Source: JAYEPK01 sp048569615 (GTDB taxonomy: Archaea; Thermoplasmatota; Penumbrarchaeia; Penumbrarchaeales; Penumbrarchaeaceae). Taken from it: a DNA stretch of 52,861 bases. The DNA lies in the NCBI GenBank assembly GCA_048569615.1, contig JBLIRK010000019.1, positions 1 through 52,861 on the forward strand. The letters run 5' to 3'. A program made the translations under genes and the position numbers. The stretch's first letter is position 1. Every line of letters starts with the position of its first letter. The notes under the pieces are model-generated. The model saw nothing but the letters and a program-made list of their open reading frames with translations. It was not told where the DNA came from and made no database searches. This document shows positions 18,891 through 26,346 of this stretch, one piece after another.

Positions 18891-18918
18891 CATGACCGCC
18901 GATGGACATCCCGGTCCG

Positions 18919-19617
18919 ATGTCATGCGTTGATCGAGGCCTGACAGCCGCTCTTTTGGAGATCCATTCAAGTCTGTTGCTCCATTTCGGGGACCCCGAGT
19001 GGTGGCCCGGGGACACTCCGTTCGAGATATCCGTAGGGGCGGTCCTTACCCAGAATACAACCTGGAAGAACGTGGAGATGGTCATCGGGGATCTGAAAGG
19101 TAGGAATATGATGTCACCCCGGCGGATCTGCGGCTGCGATGGAGAGGAACTAGCGGAACTGATCAAGGCGGCGGGATACTACAATCAGAAATCCGGATAC
19201 CTTCGCAATCTCTGCGGTTTCATAGAAAATGAACTTGAGGGAGAGATATCGAGCCTGGAACTGCTTCCCTTGGAAACAGCCAGAATGAAGCTCCTTGATA
19301 TCAAAGGTATAGGCCCGGAGACGGCTGATTCGATCCTATGCTACGCGGCGGGACAGAAAACATTGGTCGTTGACCAGTATACGAAACGGATATTGAGCAG
19401 GTATCTTCCGGCCGAGATGGTTGAGACCTACGAGCGAGACATTGCTACATGCGAGAAGCTCAGATCCCTGCTGATGCGGTGCATGGAAGGTGACAACCAG
19501 ATCTACAACAGATTCCATGCTCTCATCGTTCTTCTCGGGAAGGATCTCTGCAAGCCCAGACCTAAATGCGGCAGCTGCCCCTTGGCCGGTTCCTGCCGGA
19601 CAGGGGTCTCCATCTGA
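18919..19617 (+). CDS. endonuclease III-related HhH-GPD DNA glycosylase (COG2231)
   Basis: Base-excision repair protein of 232 residues. The N-terminus has WWPGDTPFEISVGAVLTQNTTWKNVE. The HhH motif is LLDIKGIGPETADSIL and the catalytic aspartate is in VVDQYTKRIL. The position of the catalytic lysine in bifunctional Nth enzymes is occupied by Pro in IGPETA, so AP-lyase activity is doubtful. A C-terminal [4Fe-4S] loop reads CKPRPKCGSCPLAGSC, C-x5-C-x2-C-x5-C, one residue shorter than classical Nth. The start MSCVDRGLT at 18919 is preferred because it lies downstream of the probable promoter; 18865 and 18892 are alternatives. Base specificity is unknown. Confidence 0.86.
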   Translation: MSCVDRGLTAALLEIHSSLLLHFGDPEWWPGDTPFEISVGAVLTQNTTWKNVEMVIGDLKGRNMMSPRRICGCDGEELAELIKAAGYYNQKSGYLRNLCGFIENELEGEISSLELLPLETARMKLLDIKGIGPETADSILCYAAGQKTLVVDQYTKRILSRYLPAEMVETYERDIATCEKLRSLLMRCMEGDNQIYNRFHALIVLLGKDLCKPRPKCGSCPLAGSCRTGVSI

Positions 19618-19703
19618 AATCCACATGTTGAACCGGGTGAAATAAAGAGAAATAACAGAAGGACCTTACAATGGAGCACGAACCTATTCCTCGAGGTGGG
19701 CAA

Positions 19704-20129
19704 ATGACGATCAAAAGGACGGAGCTCCTCAATGTTGAGGCAAAAAGGGTGGGGGTGGTTGGAAAGAATATGAACATCAGGATAGATGTAAATTCAAACG
19801 TATCGCAGATCTACCTCACGGAAGAAGACGAGGCCAGGATAGATTTCCGGTTCATGGCCACTTATACCGGACTTGGAACGGTTGGCGTTGAGGGAAGGAT
19901 AACCTTTTCCGATGGTGCCAAGGAGCTCTACGAGAAATGGACCGAAACGGGCAACATGCCGGACAAGGCCGCCCAAGAGATCCACGGGACCATCATGAAA
20001 TCCTGCATGCCTGTTGCCGTTCTTCTGGCAAGGGAAGTCAACCTCCCCCCACCCATGCCTATGCCACCTATCAATTTGAAGGGTAAGAAGAAGAAGGCAG
20101 TGCCTTCTTCAGGGATGGAGGTCGCCTGA
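19704..20129 (+). CDS. conserved archaeal protein of unknown function, possibly SecB-like fold
   Basis: The 141-residue protein has an N-terminal beta-rich half (LLNVEAKRVG, NIRIDVNSNVSQIYL, EARIDFRFMATYTGLGTVGVEGR) followed by helices and a conserved-looking VAVLLAREVNLPPPMPMPPINL, then a lysine-rich tail. The strand pattern and the final helix with a LPPPxPxP segment resemble a family widespread in archaea that I cannot name; a SecB-like export chaperone fold is a guess. The start at 19704 is set by GAGGTG 5 nt upstream. Its last 21 nt overlap the opposing membrane protein gene. Confidence 0.65.
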   Translation: MTIKRTELLNVEAKRVGVVGKNMNIRIDVNSNVSQIYLTEEDEARIDFRFMATYTGLGTVGVEGRITFSDGAKELYEKWTETGNMPDKAAQEIHGTIMKSCMPVAVLLAREVNLPPPMPMPPINLKGKKKKAVPSSGMEVA

Positions 20130-20618
20130 CCTCTTGCCGCCCATCCCCTTCAGCTTCTTGTTCTTTTCCCTTTCGTATGATTCGAGGTCGTGAAGGTCCC
20201 TCTTTATCCTGGAAATGAACCTTGCCCTCATAACGTAGAAGATTAGGACGTTAAGCGATACCCCCAGAAGGCCGATCAGCGTCGATATGAGAAGTCCCTT
20301 TGCGCCCATCCCTTTGAGGACAGCGAGGGATACAACGAAGAACCAAATCCCCGAGAGAAGGAATGGAAACAGGAGACCTCCCCATGTGATATCAATGGAG
20401 ATCTCGCCTCCTTTCTTCTCCTGCTGAACCTTTATCTTCGCCTTTCTGTACAACCCGATTACTATTTTGTCCAGGCTGTTCCTCCTTGAATCTATTTCCC
20501 CGGATTTGATATCGTAGAGGTCGATATTGAACCTGAACTCGACCAATCTCTCCTTTATCGCCTCCAGCACATGGGGGATCGTCAGATACCGGGATCTCCG
20601 TATTATTCGGTCCTTCAT
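20109..20618 (-). CDS. two-helix membrane protein of unknown function
   Basis: Unrecognised protein of 169 residues. An alpha/beta N-terminal half of about 90 residues (RYLTIPHVLEAIKERLVEF, then short strands) precedes two adjacent transmembrane helices (about 82-101 and 106-128) and a basic cytoplasmic coil (FISRIKRDLHDLESYEREKNKK). GAGG lies 10 nt before the ATG. It is downstream of pyrF and the small barrel protein with a 12-nt gap, so it is probably in that operon. No function can be assigned. Confidence 0.65.
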   Translation of the reverse strand: MKDRIIRRSRYLTIPHVLEAIKERLVEFRFNIDLYDIKSGEIDSRRNSLDKIVIGLYRKAKIKVQQEKKGGEISIDITWGGLLFPFLLSGIWFFVVSLAVLKGMGAKGLLISTLIGLLGVSLNVLIFYVMRARFISRIKRDLHDLESYEREKNKKLKGMGGKRSGDLHP

Positions 20619-20630
20619 GGGATATCATCC

Positions 20631-20963
20631 TCATTTCTTGATGCCCAACAGCCTTCTCGTTATCCTGTTCCCCATCTTTTCCATTGGTTCAAGAATTACC
20701 TTGTGACCCTCCCTGACCCCGAGCTTGTCCATGTCCTTCTGCCGAAGGGAAACCTTTCCCTTTTCCATCATATTGTCCGCAACCAGTCTGAGGACCCTCT
20801 TTCTGGTTTTGCTGCCGGTTACAATGATGGGCCCTCCCTCCTTGAAATCATCGGATTCCAGTACCTTGGTATGCACCCTAGCGATCCCGGAGCCCGATAT
20901 GGGACTCCTCTTAACCATAAGGTAGATCCCGCTCTCATTTTCCCTCTCTATTCCCGAAGGCAT
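20631..20963 (-). CDS. stand-alone Cdc48/VAT N-terminal-like double-psi beta-barrel protein
   Basis: Small protein of 110 residues. The central segment, from VKRSPISGSGIARVHTKVL through PIIVTGSKTRKRVL to KGKVSLRQKDMDKLGVREG, matches the double-psi barrel repeat of Cdc48/VAT N-domains and AbrB-like proteins (GxARxxxxxxxxLGVxxGxxV). No AAA ATPase module is attached. The start at 20963 (MPSGIERENE) is chosen because GGAG is 9 nt upstream; the ATG at 20972 would abut the ribosome site. It follows pyrF by 2 nt, so the two are likely co-transcribed. It may act as an adaptor or substrate-binding unit; inference only. Confidence 0.7.
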   Translation of the reverse strand: MPSGIERENESGIYLMVKRSPISGSGIARVHTKVLESDDFKEGGPIIVTGSKTRKRVLRLVADNMMEKGKVSLRQKDMDKLGVREGHKVILEPMEKMGNRITRRLLGIKK

Positions 20964-20965
20964 AC

Positions 20966-21808
20966 TTACCATCTCCCCAGCTCGTTCATTATCTTCGATA
21001 TTGAATCATGGTAGGTCCTGGCGGCCTTTCCAGCCGCTTCGGGAAATCCCACAGAGGGATCCTTCTCAAATGCAAACATGATCCCTCTGGACACGTTGAT
21101 CAGGATATTGGAGCTGCCGTGGGCAGTTCCCAGTTCAAGGACCCGTTTAAGGTCTCCCCCCTGCGTTCCGACCCCGGGAAGGAGTATAGGGACCTCGTAT
21201 CCGACCCTCTCCCTAATTCTCAGGAGCTCGTCAGGAAATGTTGCCCCCACCACCAGCCCCAGGTTCCCCCTGCCGTTCCAGCTATCGATCAGCCCTGCCA
21301 TGCTGAGATAGAGCGGTTCGCCCTGGGTTATCAGTGACTGGACCTCTCCGGCGGACCTGTTGGAGGTTCTGCAAAGGACGAAAACAAGTTTATCCTCCCA
21401 TTGGGAGAAAGGCTCGATCGCGTCCCTGCCCATGTATCCGTTCACCGTAACGGCATCTACACCAAGACCGTCGAAGGCTGCTCTGGCATAGGCACGGGAG
21501 GTGTTGCCTATGTCGCCTTTCTTCGCATCGAGGATCACCAGTTTTTCGGGGTGGCCGGAGGCGATATAATCCGCCGTTCTCTTCAGTGATTCCATACCAT
21601 TTTTTCCCTCGACCTCGTAGAATGCCTGATTGAGCTTATAGGCTGCCGCCACTTCATGCGTTGCGTCGATGACCTCCCTATTTCTTTCGAACTGGGGATC
21701 GTTCCCCGATCTGAGCTCTTCAGGGAAACGGTCCATATCCGTATCCAGACCCACACATAATAGGCTATTTTTTTCAAGGCCTCTAATTAATTTCTCCTTC
21801 CAATTCAC
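20966..21808 (-). CDS. pyrF: orotidine 5'-phosphate decarboxylase, long (type 2) form
   Basis: Catalyses decarboxylation of OMP to UMP, the last step of de novo pyrimidine synthesis. The 280-residue chain has LCVGLDTDMDRFPEEL at the N-terminus and the catalytic D-x-K-x-x-D set at D94, K96 and D99 in ILDAKKGDIGNTS, then VTVNGYMGRDAIEPF and LLPGVGTQGGDL. The length and the KKGDIGNTS form are those of the group 2 enzymes found in many bacteria and some archaea rather than the shorter usual archaeal enzyme of about 210 residues. The GTG start lies 27 bp from a TATA box at 21831-21839. A UMP kinase gene further along uses its product. Confidence 0.94.
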   Translation of the reverse strand: MNWKEKLIRGLEKNSLLCVGLDTDMDRFPEELRSGNDPQFERNREVIDATHEVAAAYKLNQAFYEVEGKNGMESLKRTADYIASGHPEKLVILDAKKGDIGNTSRAYARAAFDGLGVDAVTVNGYMGRDAIEPFSQWEDKLVFVLCRTSNRSAGEVQSLITQGEPLYLSMAGLIDSWNGRGNLGLVVGATFPDELLRIRERVGYEVPILLPGVGTQGGDLKRVLELGTAHGSSNILINVSRGIMFAFEKDPSVGFPEAAGKAARTYHDSISKIMNELGRW

Positions 21809-21830
21809 GCGGATGTGATTAATGGCTCAG

Positions 21831-21839
21831 CATTTATTT
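21831..21839 (-). promoter_or_regulatory. TATA box of the pyrF operon
   Basis: Minus-strand AAATAAATG centred 27 bp from the GTG start at 21808; no ribosome-binding site between them, so the transcript is probably leaderless. Confidence 0.6.
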
Positions 21840-21902
21840 CTTATCATCCGATTTTTATCCTCTGGAAATCAATATCATTGAGCTCCGCATTAACCAATCC
21901 AC

Positions 21903-22631
21903 TTGATAGGCGTTGATGAAGCGGGAAGGGGCCCGGTTCTGGGTCCGATAGTTGTTGCATTGCTTCAATGCAGACAGGCTTCCAGTCTTTTGGAACAGGG
22001 TGTCAGGGATTCAAAGAGGCTGAGCCCCGATGTGAGGAACGGACTATACGAGAAACTGACAACCGACTATCCCTATTGCATCGTTGAGATGGGATCCGGC
22101 TCCATCGACATTTCCAGGAGGGAGATGACCATGAACCGCCTGGAAACGCTTCTATTTGCAACGGCGATTTCATCCTTCATGAAGGGGGAGGCCGTGATCC
22201 ACCCCGGACTGGGATCGGGATTGGATGTCAAGGTGGCAGCCGAGAACAGCTGGAGGCCTCGAAGGATATATCTCGACGCTGCTGATGTCAACGAGGAGAG
22301 ATTCGCCAGGGAGATCAAAAATGAAGTGTCGCCTAAGGTCGGAATATCCGGAATAGATTTCATATCAAAACACAAGGGGGATGATATCTATCCGGTCGTG
22401 GGGGGAGCTTCGATAATTGCCAAGGTGACCCGGGACCGAAGGATAGAGGAACTCTCGAGGACCGTCGGCAGGGACATAGGAAGCGGTTATCCCAGTGATC
22501 CGAGGACCATCCATTTTATGGAGGGATGGCTGGAAGAAACCGGAGAGCTCCCGCCGTTCGCCAGAGCGAGCTGGGAAACCTCCAAGAAGCTTCTGGCCAA
22601 ACTCAGGCAGAAAGATCTTGGGGATTACTGA
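21903..22631 (+). CDS. rnhB: ribonuclease HII
   Basis: Cleaves the RNA strand of RNA-DNA hybrids and misincorporated ribonucleotides. The protein has 242 residues with VDEAGRGPVLGPIVVA at the start (catalytic Asp-Glu pair), RDSKRLSP, YLDAADVNEERF with a further catalytic aspartate, GASIIAKVTRDRRIE, and GSGYPSDPRT. An in-frame TAA at 21891-21893 restricts the start, and the TTG at 21903 is the only usable start codon before the first catalytic motif. The final 7 nt overlap the convergent DUF3052-like gene. Confidence 0.95.
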   Translation: MIGVDEAGRGPVLGPIVVALLQCRQASSLLEQGVRDSKRLSPDVRNGLYEKLTTDYPYCIVEMGSGSIDISRREMTMNRLETLLFATAISSFMKGEAVIHPGLGSGLDVKVAAENSWRPRRIYLDAADVNEERFAREIKNEVSPKVGISGIDFISKHKGDDIYPVVGGASIIAKVTRDRRIEELSRTVGRDIGSGYPSDPRTIHFMEGWLEETGELPPFARASWETSKKLLAKLRQKDLGDY

Positions 22632-23041
22632 CAGAGCCCGGACCCCAAATTCACGGGGACGAGCTCATATTTCATGGAGAGCGGCAGGGAGAACCTCGAT
22701 GCATTGATCCTGTCCTTCTCATTCAATTCCGCAACGACCTCATCGACGATCGTCCTGGGGACGACCACCCAGAGATCCCCTTTTTCAACAAGGTGCTCAA
22801 GTGCGGTGCAGATCTCTTCCCTTGGAGGGCTTCTTGTCTCATACCAAAGCAGGATGATATCGAAGAGACCGTGATCCTGAAGCTCGCTCGTCCCGTGCAG
22901 GATCGCCGTATCCGTTGGAAGCATTCTATCGGCCCATTCCAAGAACTCCTCCGGGGCTCCCACAAGCGACATCTTCCTGCCGGTGTCTATGTAGATCGTC
23001 CTGAGAACCTCGGCCCTGGAGCAAAGGAAAAGCTCTCCCAT
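22625..23041 (-). CDS. DUF3052-like small protein
   Basis: Protein of 138 residues. SLVGAPEEFLEWADRMLP, FDIILLWYETRSPPRE and LEHLVEKGDLWVVVPR follow the order of the bacterial DUF3052 family, where GAPxGF and a GGxLWVxxPK segment recall a reduced methyltransferase-like Rossmann fold lacking a clear SAM loop. Function unknown. A TATA-like box at 23065-23076 sits 27 bp before the ATG, so the transcript appears leaderless. The last 7 nt overlap rnhB, convergently. Confidence 0.62.
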   Translation of the reverse strand: MGELFLCSRAEVLRTIYIDTGRKMSLVGAPEEFLEWADRMLPTDTAILHGTSELQDHGLFDIILLWYETRSPPREEICTALEHLVEKGDLWVVVPRTIVDEVVAELNEKDRINASRFSLPLSMKYELVPVNLGSGLCQ

Positions 23042-23064
23042 GGTGATGGTAAAAGACGGGTATC

Positions 23065-23076
23065 TTAAAAATATAT
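23065..23076 (-). promoter_or_regulatory. TATA box of the DUF3052-like gene
   Basis: Minus-strand ATATATTTTTAA placed about 27-28 bp from the ATG at 23041. Confidence 0.55.
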
Positions 23077-23101
23077 GGTGCGACGCGATGCTAGGTGAGG
23101 A

Positions 23102-23269
23102 TCATCCTCCCCTGCTCTCCTTGGCCTTCATCCGGAGTCCCTTGTACCCGCACTTGCGGCACTGGTCGGCCTTGACGGGATTCCTGGCGTAACACCTCAT
23201 GCAGATGCGCATCACGAGACGTCTCTTTTCGACGATCTCCCTTATCTCGGGATCCAAGCTCTTTGCCAT
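23102..23269 (-). CDS. rpl40e: 50S ribosomal protein L40e
   Basis: Zinc-binding ribosomal protein of 55 residues. The sequence runs MAKSLDPEIREIVEKRRLV, then ICMRCYARNPVKADQCRKCGYKGLR with a C-x2-C...C-x2-C zinc site, and a basic tail. The eukaryotic ubiquitin fusion is absent, as usual in archaea. The start at 23269 is chosen because AAGGTG lies 6 nt upstream; the ATG at 23275 would directly abut that site. It has its own TATA box at 23306-23314 between it and mptE. Confidence 0.96.
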   Translation of the reverse strand: MAKSLDPEIREIVEKRRLVMRICMRCYARNPVKADQCRKCGYKGLRMKAKESRGG

Positions 23270-23305
23270 CGGCATCACCTTGAGTGGGGGGGCTAAAGTA
23301 TCGAT

Positions 23306-23314
23306 GTATTTAAA
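23306..23314 (-). promoter_or_regulatory. TATA box of rpl40e
   Basis: Minus-strand TTTTAAATA; predicted transcript start near 23284 gives a 15-nt leader containing the AAGGTG site. Confidence 0.6.
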
Positions 23315-23339
23315 ACCTTTTAACACGGACAAAGTCTGG

Positions 23340-24116
23340 TCAGAAGGGTGCTCTGTCACTGTAGAACCTGATCTCGGGACCAGGTACGATCCCGAGGAGT
23401 ATGTTGGCCCAGGCGAGCTTCTTGAACTTGAATTCGTTCTCGACGGGGTCCAGGCTCTCTCCCCTCGTTCCGCCGTCCCCTATCTTCGGAGCTACATCAT
23501 TGAAGTCAAAACCCAGGAGCATTATGCTCCTTGCACCGAAATGACCTGCAAGGAATACTCCCCTGTCGCCGTCAGTGAATCCCCCGAAATTGGACAGATC
23601 CCCCGAATCCGACGGAAGGACCTGCGTAGTGCCCAGCACGCTGCCGTGGAGCCTCCTGGAAACCTCACCGAGCCTCCTCGGATTGTCACCGTGGGCGTGG
23701 AGAAGCATAACACTGCCCTTTGACAGACACATGAGCTGGTCCTCGATTCCGCCGTCCATGTCCGTCACGACTATATGGGGTATGTAGCCCCTGGAAAGGA
23801 GCACAGAGGTGGCACCGTCGGCCGTTATGAGCACATCCTTTCCCGTGCCGGCTCCCTTCCATCGACCATTGGAATGCATTTCCGGGATAAGGCTGTCGAG
23901 CTCCATTTCCAGGTCAGGTCCGGCCCCGAGTACGAAAACCTCCCTTCCGGTGATAAGCCTTTCAAGTTCAAGCTGGGTCTCATCGAAGGGATGGACCCTG
24001 GAATTGGAAGAGAGCAGGGAGGATAGCATCCTTGCGGACGCTGCGTCCTTTTCCGGATCGAGACCCAAATCCCTGGCTATGGCCTCGTAATACGGCATCC
24101 AATAGACGGGATCCAT
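23340..24116 (-). CDS. mptE: 6-hydroxymethyl-7,8-dihydropterin pyrophosphokinase, archaeal MptE type
   Basis: Transfers pyrophosphate from ATP to 6-hydroxymethyldihydropterin in tetrahydromethanopterin or folate synthesis. The 258-residue chain shows the MptE/DUF115 signatures VFVLGAGPDLE, ITADGATSVLLSRGYIPHIVVTD with MDG, LLHAHGDN, and GFTDGDRGVFLAGHFGA. It is unrelated to bacterial FolK. GGGGGTG lies before the ATG and the gene follows the DUF373 gene by 10 nt, so both are likely on one mRNA. Which pterin cofactor the organism makes cannot be told from this window. Confidence 0.92.
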   Translation of the reverse strand: MDPVYWMPYYEAIARDLGLDPEKDAASARMLSSLLSSNSRVHPFDETQLELERLITGREVFVLGAGPDLEMELDSLIPEMHSNGRWKGAGTGKDVLITADGATSVLLSRGYIPHIVVTDMDGGIEDQLMCLSKGSVMLLHAHGDNPRRLGEVSRRLHGSVLGTTQVLPSDSGDLSNFGGFTDGDRGVFLAGHFGARSIMLLGFDFNDVAPKIGDGGTRGESLDPVENEFKFKKLAWANILLGIVPGPEIRFYSDRAPF

Positions 24117-24126
24117 GCTGCACCCC

Positions 24127-25218
24127 CTACCTCATCCATCCGGACCTCTTTCTCCCCCTCGCCTTGCTTCTGTTGTACGTTTGCACCAGCCCTCCCACCA
24201 GAAGCAGGGATACTCCGATCACAATGAATATGACGTTCTCGGTCCATTCGAAGGGGACCGAGTGGAATTCGAAGGCGTAACCGATGAAGGAGAAGGCCAC
24301 CCGGGCGATGAAATAGATGGCCAGGAGTGACAGTAGGATGACACCGCTGGAGCGTGTGAACCTGTTGGTCCTGACATAGGTGTCGAGGGTATTCCCGACG
24401 GTGTAGAAGGCTGCCGCGGCAAGTATCCAGATCCATACGGAATCCAGGAATTCGAAGATGAACCTGGCAACCTCCTCCTCCTGTCTGGCATCAATGAAGC
24501 CTATTACGAAACCGGCCATCACAAGAATGAGGGAAAGGAATGCACCGCTGAACAGCAGGTAACGCCTTGTACGCAATGCGTCCCTCATATCATCCAGGTT
24601 CTTGGAGATCTGATCCTCGATATTCAGGGATTTGATCAATAGGAAGCCCGCGATGAAGGCCACCATGAGGCCTATTGCCCAATTGACATATCCCAGGATC
24701 ATCAGGACGCTCCACGCCATGAGCATGCCGGCAATGGGAACTATGATCTTCTTTCCTATCTTGGGATTTTTAAAAGCCGACATCACAATATAATAGGTGG
24801 ATTCCAGGTTCTGCTGCTGCTTTACGACCACCCGGGCAATATGCTCGATCTGAACCCGCTGGGAGATCAAGGGCAATATGACCTCGTCCTCGGCACCGTC
24901 GGATACCAGAACAACCGTGTCGGGCGGGAACTGCTCCAGAACCGCATAGAACTGCCTGATGAGGTTTGCATCCGACTGGATGCCAACCATTTTATCCCCG
25001 CATATGCTGGCTATCTCCACGTCCCTTCCCATATCGCGGTATTTTTTCAAGAGCTTCAATCCCATGAAAATAACATTTGCATCCGAGTCCTCGGGATCCT
25101 CGATTCCGAGGTTGATGACGGCTTTGAGATTGTTCTTTCTTCCGATAACGGGGCTTGTTATCTTCGCCTTTTCTCCGAGGTCGTCATCCCGGTCCACGCA
25201 CAGTATAAGGGTTCTCAT
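24127..25218 (-). CDS. DUF373 family membrane protein
   Basis: Protein of 363 residues typical of the archaeal DUF373 family: a soluble N-terminal domain beginning ILCVDRDDDLGEKA with VSDGAEDEVILPL near residue 104, then VVVKQQQNLESTYYIV, followed by about seven membrane helices and a short basic tail. Function of the family is not established. The nucleotide-binding-like N-terminal domain contains several conserved Asp residues. TATA box lies about 29 bp from the ATG. It is co-directional with mptE. Confidence 0.9.
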   Translation of the reverse strand: MRTLILCVDRDDDLGEKAKITSPVIGRKNNLKAVINLGIEDPEDSDANVIFMGLKLLKKYRDMGRDVEIASICGDKMVGIQSDANLIRQFYAVLEQFPPDTVVLVSDGAEDEVILPLISQRVQIEHIARVVVKQQQNLESTYYIVMSAFKNPKIGKKIIVPIAGMLMAWSVLMILGYVNWAIGLMVAFIAGFLLIKSLNIEDQISKNLDDMRDALRTRRYLLFSGAFLSLILVMAGFVIGFIDARQEEEVARFIFEFLDSVWIWILAAAAFYTVGNTLDTYVRTNRFTRSSGVILLSLLAIYFIARVAFSFIGYAFEFHSVPFEWTENVIFIVIGVSLLLVGGLVQTYNRSKARGRKRSGWMR

Positions 25219-25243
25219 CTACATTCTCCGGATGCCCTTCAGG

Positions 25244-25252
25244 ATATTTAAT
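25244..25252 (-). promoter_or_regulatory. TATA box of the DUF373-mptE unit
   Basis: Minus-strand ATTAAATAT about 29 bp upstream of the ATG at 25218; leaderless transcript likely. Confidence 0.5.
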
Positions 25253-25374
25253 CATATGCGATTTATGCAACTTCTAATTTGATTATTGTAAAACCAATAG
25301 ATTTTTTCAACCGAATACAACTATAAAAGCTATTCTAGATGCTTCGGGACCACTCCGGGACTTCCCAGATAATC

Positions 25375-25385
25375 CATATTATAAG
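25375..25385 (+). promoter_or_regulatory. TATA box of the 98-residue gene
   Basis: CATATTATAAG centred 26 bp before the ATG at 25406. A second TATA-like CTATAAAAG lies further upstream at 25321-25329. Confidence 0.55.
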
Positions 25386-25405
25386 CCCAGGCAAATCCTT
25401 AGCCG

Positions 25406-25702
25406 ATGAGTCCAAGGAGTATAACCATCTACAGGATCTATCAGCTATCCAACCACAGGACTTTGGGTTTCTACACGGGGGATGAGGAAGCAGTCATCAA
25501 GTTCTGCAACCTGAAGTTCGATGTGGAGATGGACGACCTTGCGCTTGAGAGGGTGCCTGTCAGGCAGGTAAGCAAATCGGAGGTCATCTGCTTCTCGGAG
25601 GTCCTGGACCAACTCAGGGCACATAAGCAGAAGATACAGGAGCTGGAATGCCAGGCCGATGATGCCGGCATCAGGGAAGACCTATTGGAGATAATGCACT
25701 GA
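25406..25702 (+). CDS. small hypothetical protein with C-terminal coiled coil
   Basis: Unrecognised acidic protein of 98 residues. The N-terminal half (ITIYRIYQLSNHRTLGFYTGDEEAVIKFC) looks like a small alpha/beta unit; the C-terminal half (VLDQLRAHKQKIQELECQADD) is predicted helical with heptad character. The first half resembles the small domains of unknown role that sense or cap other proteins, but no family can be named. Correct TATA spacing at 25375-25385 supports it as a real leaderless gene. Confidence 0.65.
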   Translation: MSPRSITIYRIYQLSNHRTLGFYTGDEEAVIKFCNLKFDVEMDDLALERVPVRQVSKSEVICFSEVLDQLRAHKQKIQELECQADDAGIREDLLEIMH

Positions 25703-25755
25703 CAGTGGAATTTCGCAAAATGCGATGTCCCCGATGAAGACCTTTCCTTGCGCGC

Positions 25756-26346
25756 TTATAGCATGTGCTCTTTCAGGTGACCGGCCAGTCTTGATACTGC
25801 CATAGTCCTGTGGCTGACGGAGTTCTTTTCGTTCAGGGACATCTCGGCGAAGGTGGATGAGCCGCCCTCGGGTATGAAGATCGGATCGAAACCGAACCCC
25901 TGCCTGCCTTTTTCATCAAGTGATATCTCACCTCTGCATTCTCCCCGGAAAAGAGAGATGGTGCCCGTTCTGGGTTGGTAGAGACCAATGACCGTTTTGA
26001 ATACAGCTCCCCTCTCCTCCATGTTCTCCATAAGCCTGAGTATTCCCCGGTTCGATATGGTCCTCTGGACGTACGATGAATAGACACCCGGAAATCCGGA
26101 GAGAGATTCTATGAAAAGACCGGAGTCGTCCTTGATGAGGGGAACGCCTGGATCGTGTGTACTTACCAGCTCCTTCATTCCGTAGTAAACCACGTCTTCC
26201 AAGCCGTCGGCCTGAACCTCGATGAATTCCTTCTCGTAGGTTTCGATCGGGATGCCCAGGGGCTCCAGCCATCTCCTGATCTCCTTCAGTTTTCCCGGAT
26301 TTCCAGTAACCAGATAGAGTATATTTTCACCTTGTTCCGTGATCAT
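25756..26346 (-). CDS. rdgB: XTP/dITP diphosphatase (RdgB/HAM1 family)
   Basis: Hydrolyses non-canonical purine nucleoside triphosphates (ITP, dITP, XTP) to the monophosphate and PPi. The 196-residue protein has LVTGNPGKLKEIRRWLEP, VPLIKDDSGLFIESLSGFPGVYSSYV, GFGFDPIFIPEGGSSTFAEMS and NSVSHRTMA, all HAM1 signatures including the substrate SHR motif. The ATG at 26346 overlaps the Kae1-Bud32 stop as ATGA, implying coupled translation; a GTG at 26355 is the alternative. The pairing with Kae1-Bud32 recurs in archaea. Confidence 0.95.
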   Translation of the reverse strand: MITEQGENILYLVTGNPGKLKEIRRWLEPLGIPIETYEKEFIEVQADGLEDVVYYGMKELVSTHDPGVPLIKDDSGLFIESLSGFPGVYSSYVQRTISNRGILRLMENMEERGAVFKTVIGLYQPRTGTISLFRGECRGEISLDEKGRQGFGFDPIFIPEGGSSTFAEMSLNEKNSVSHRTMAVSRLAGHLKEHML

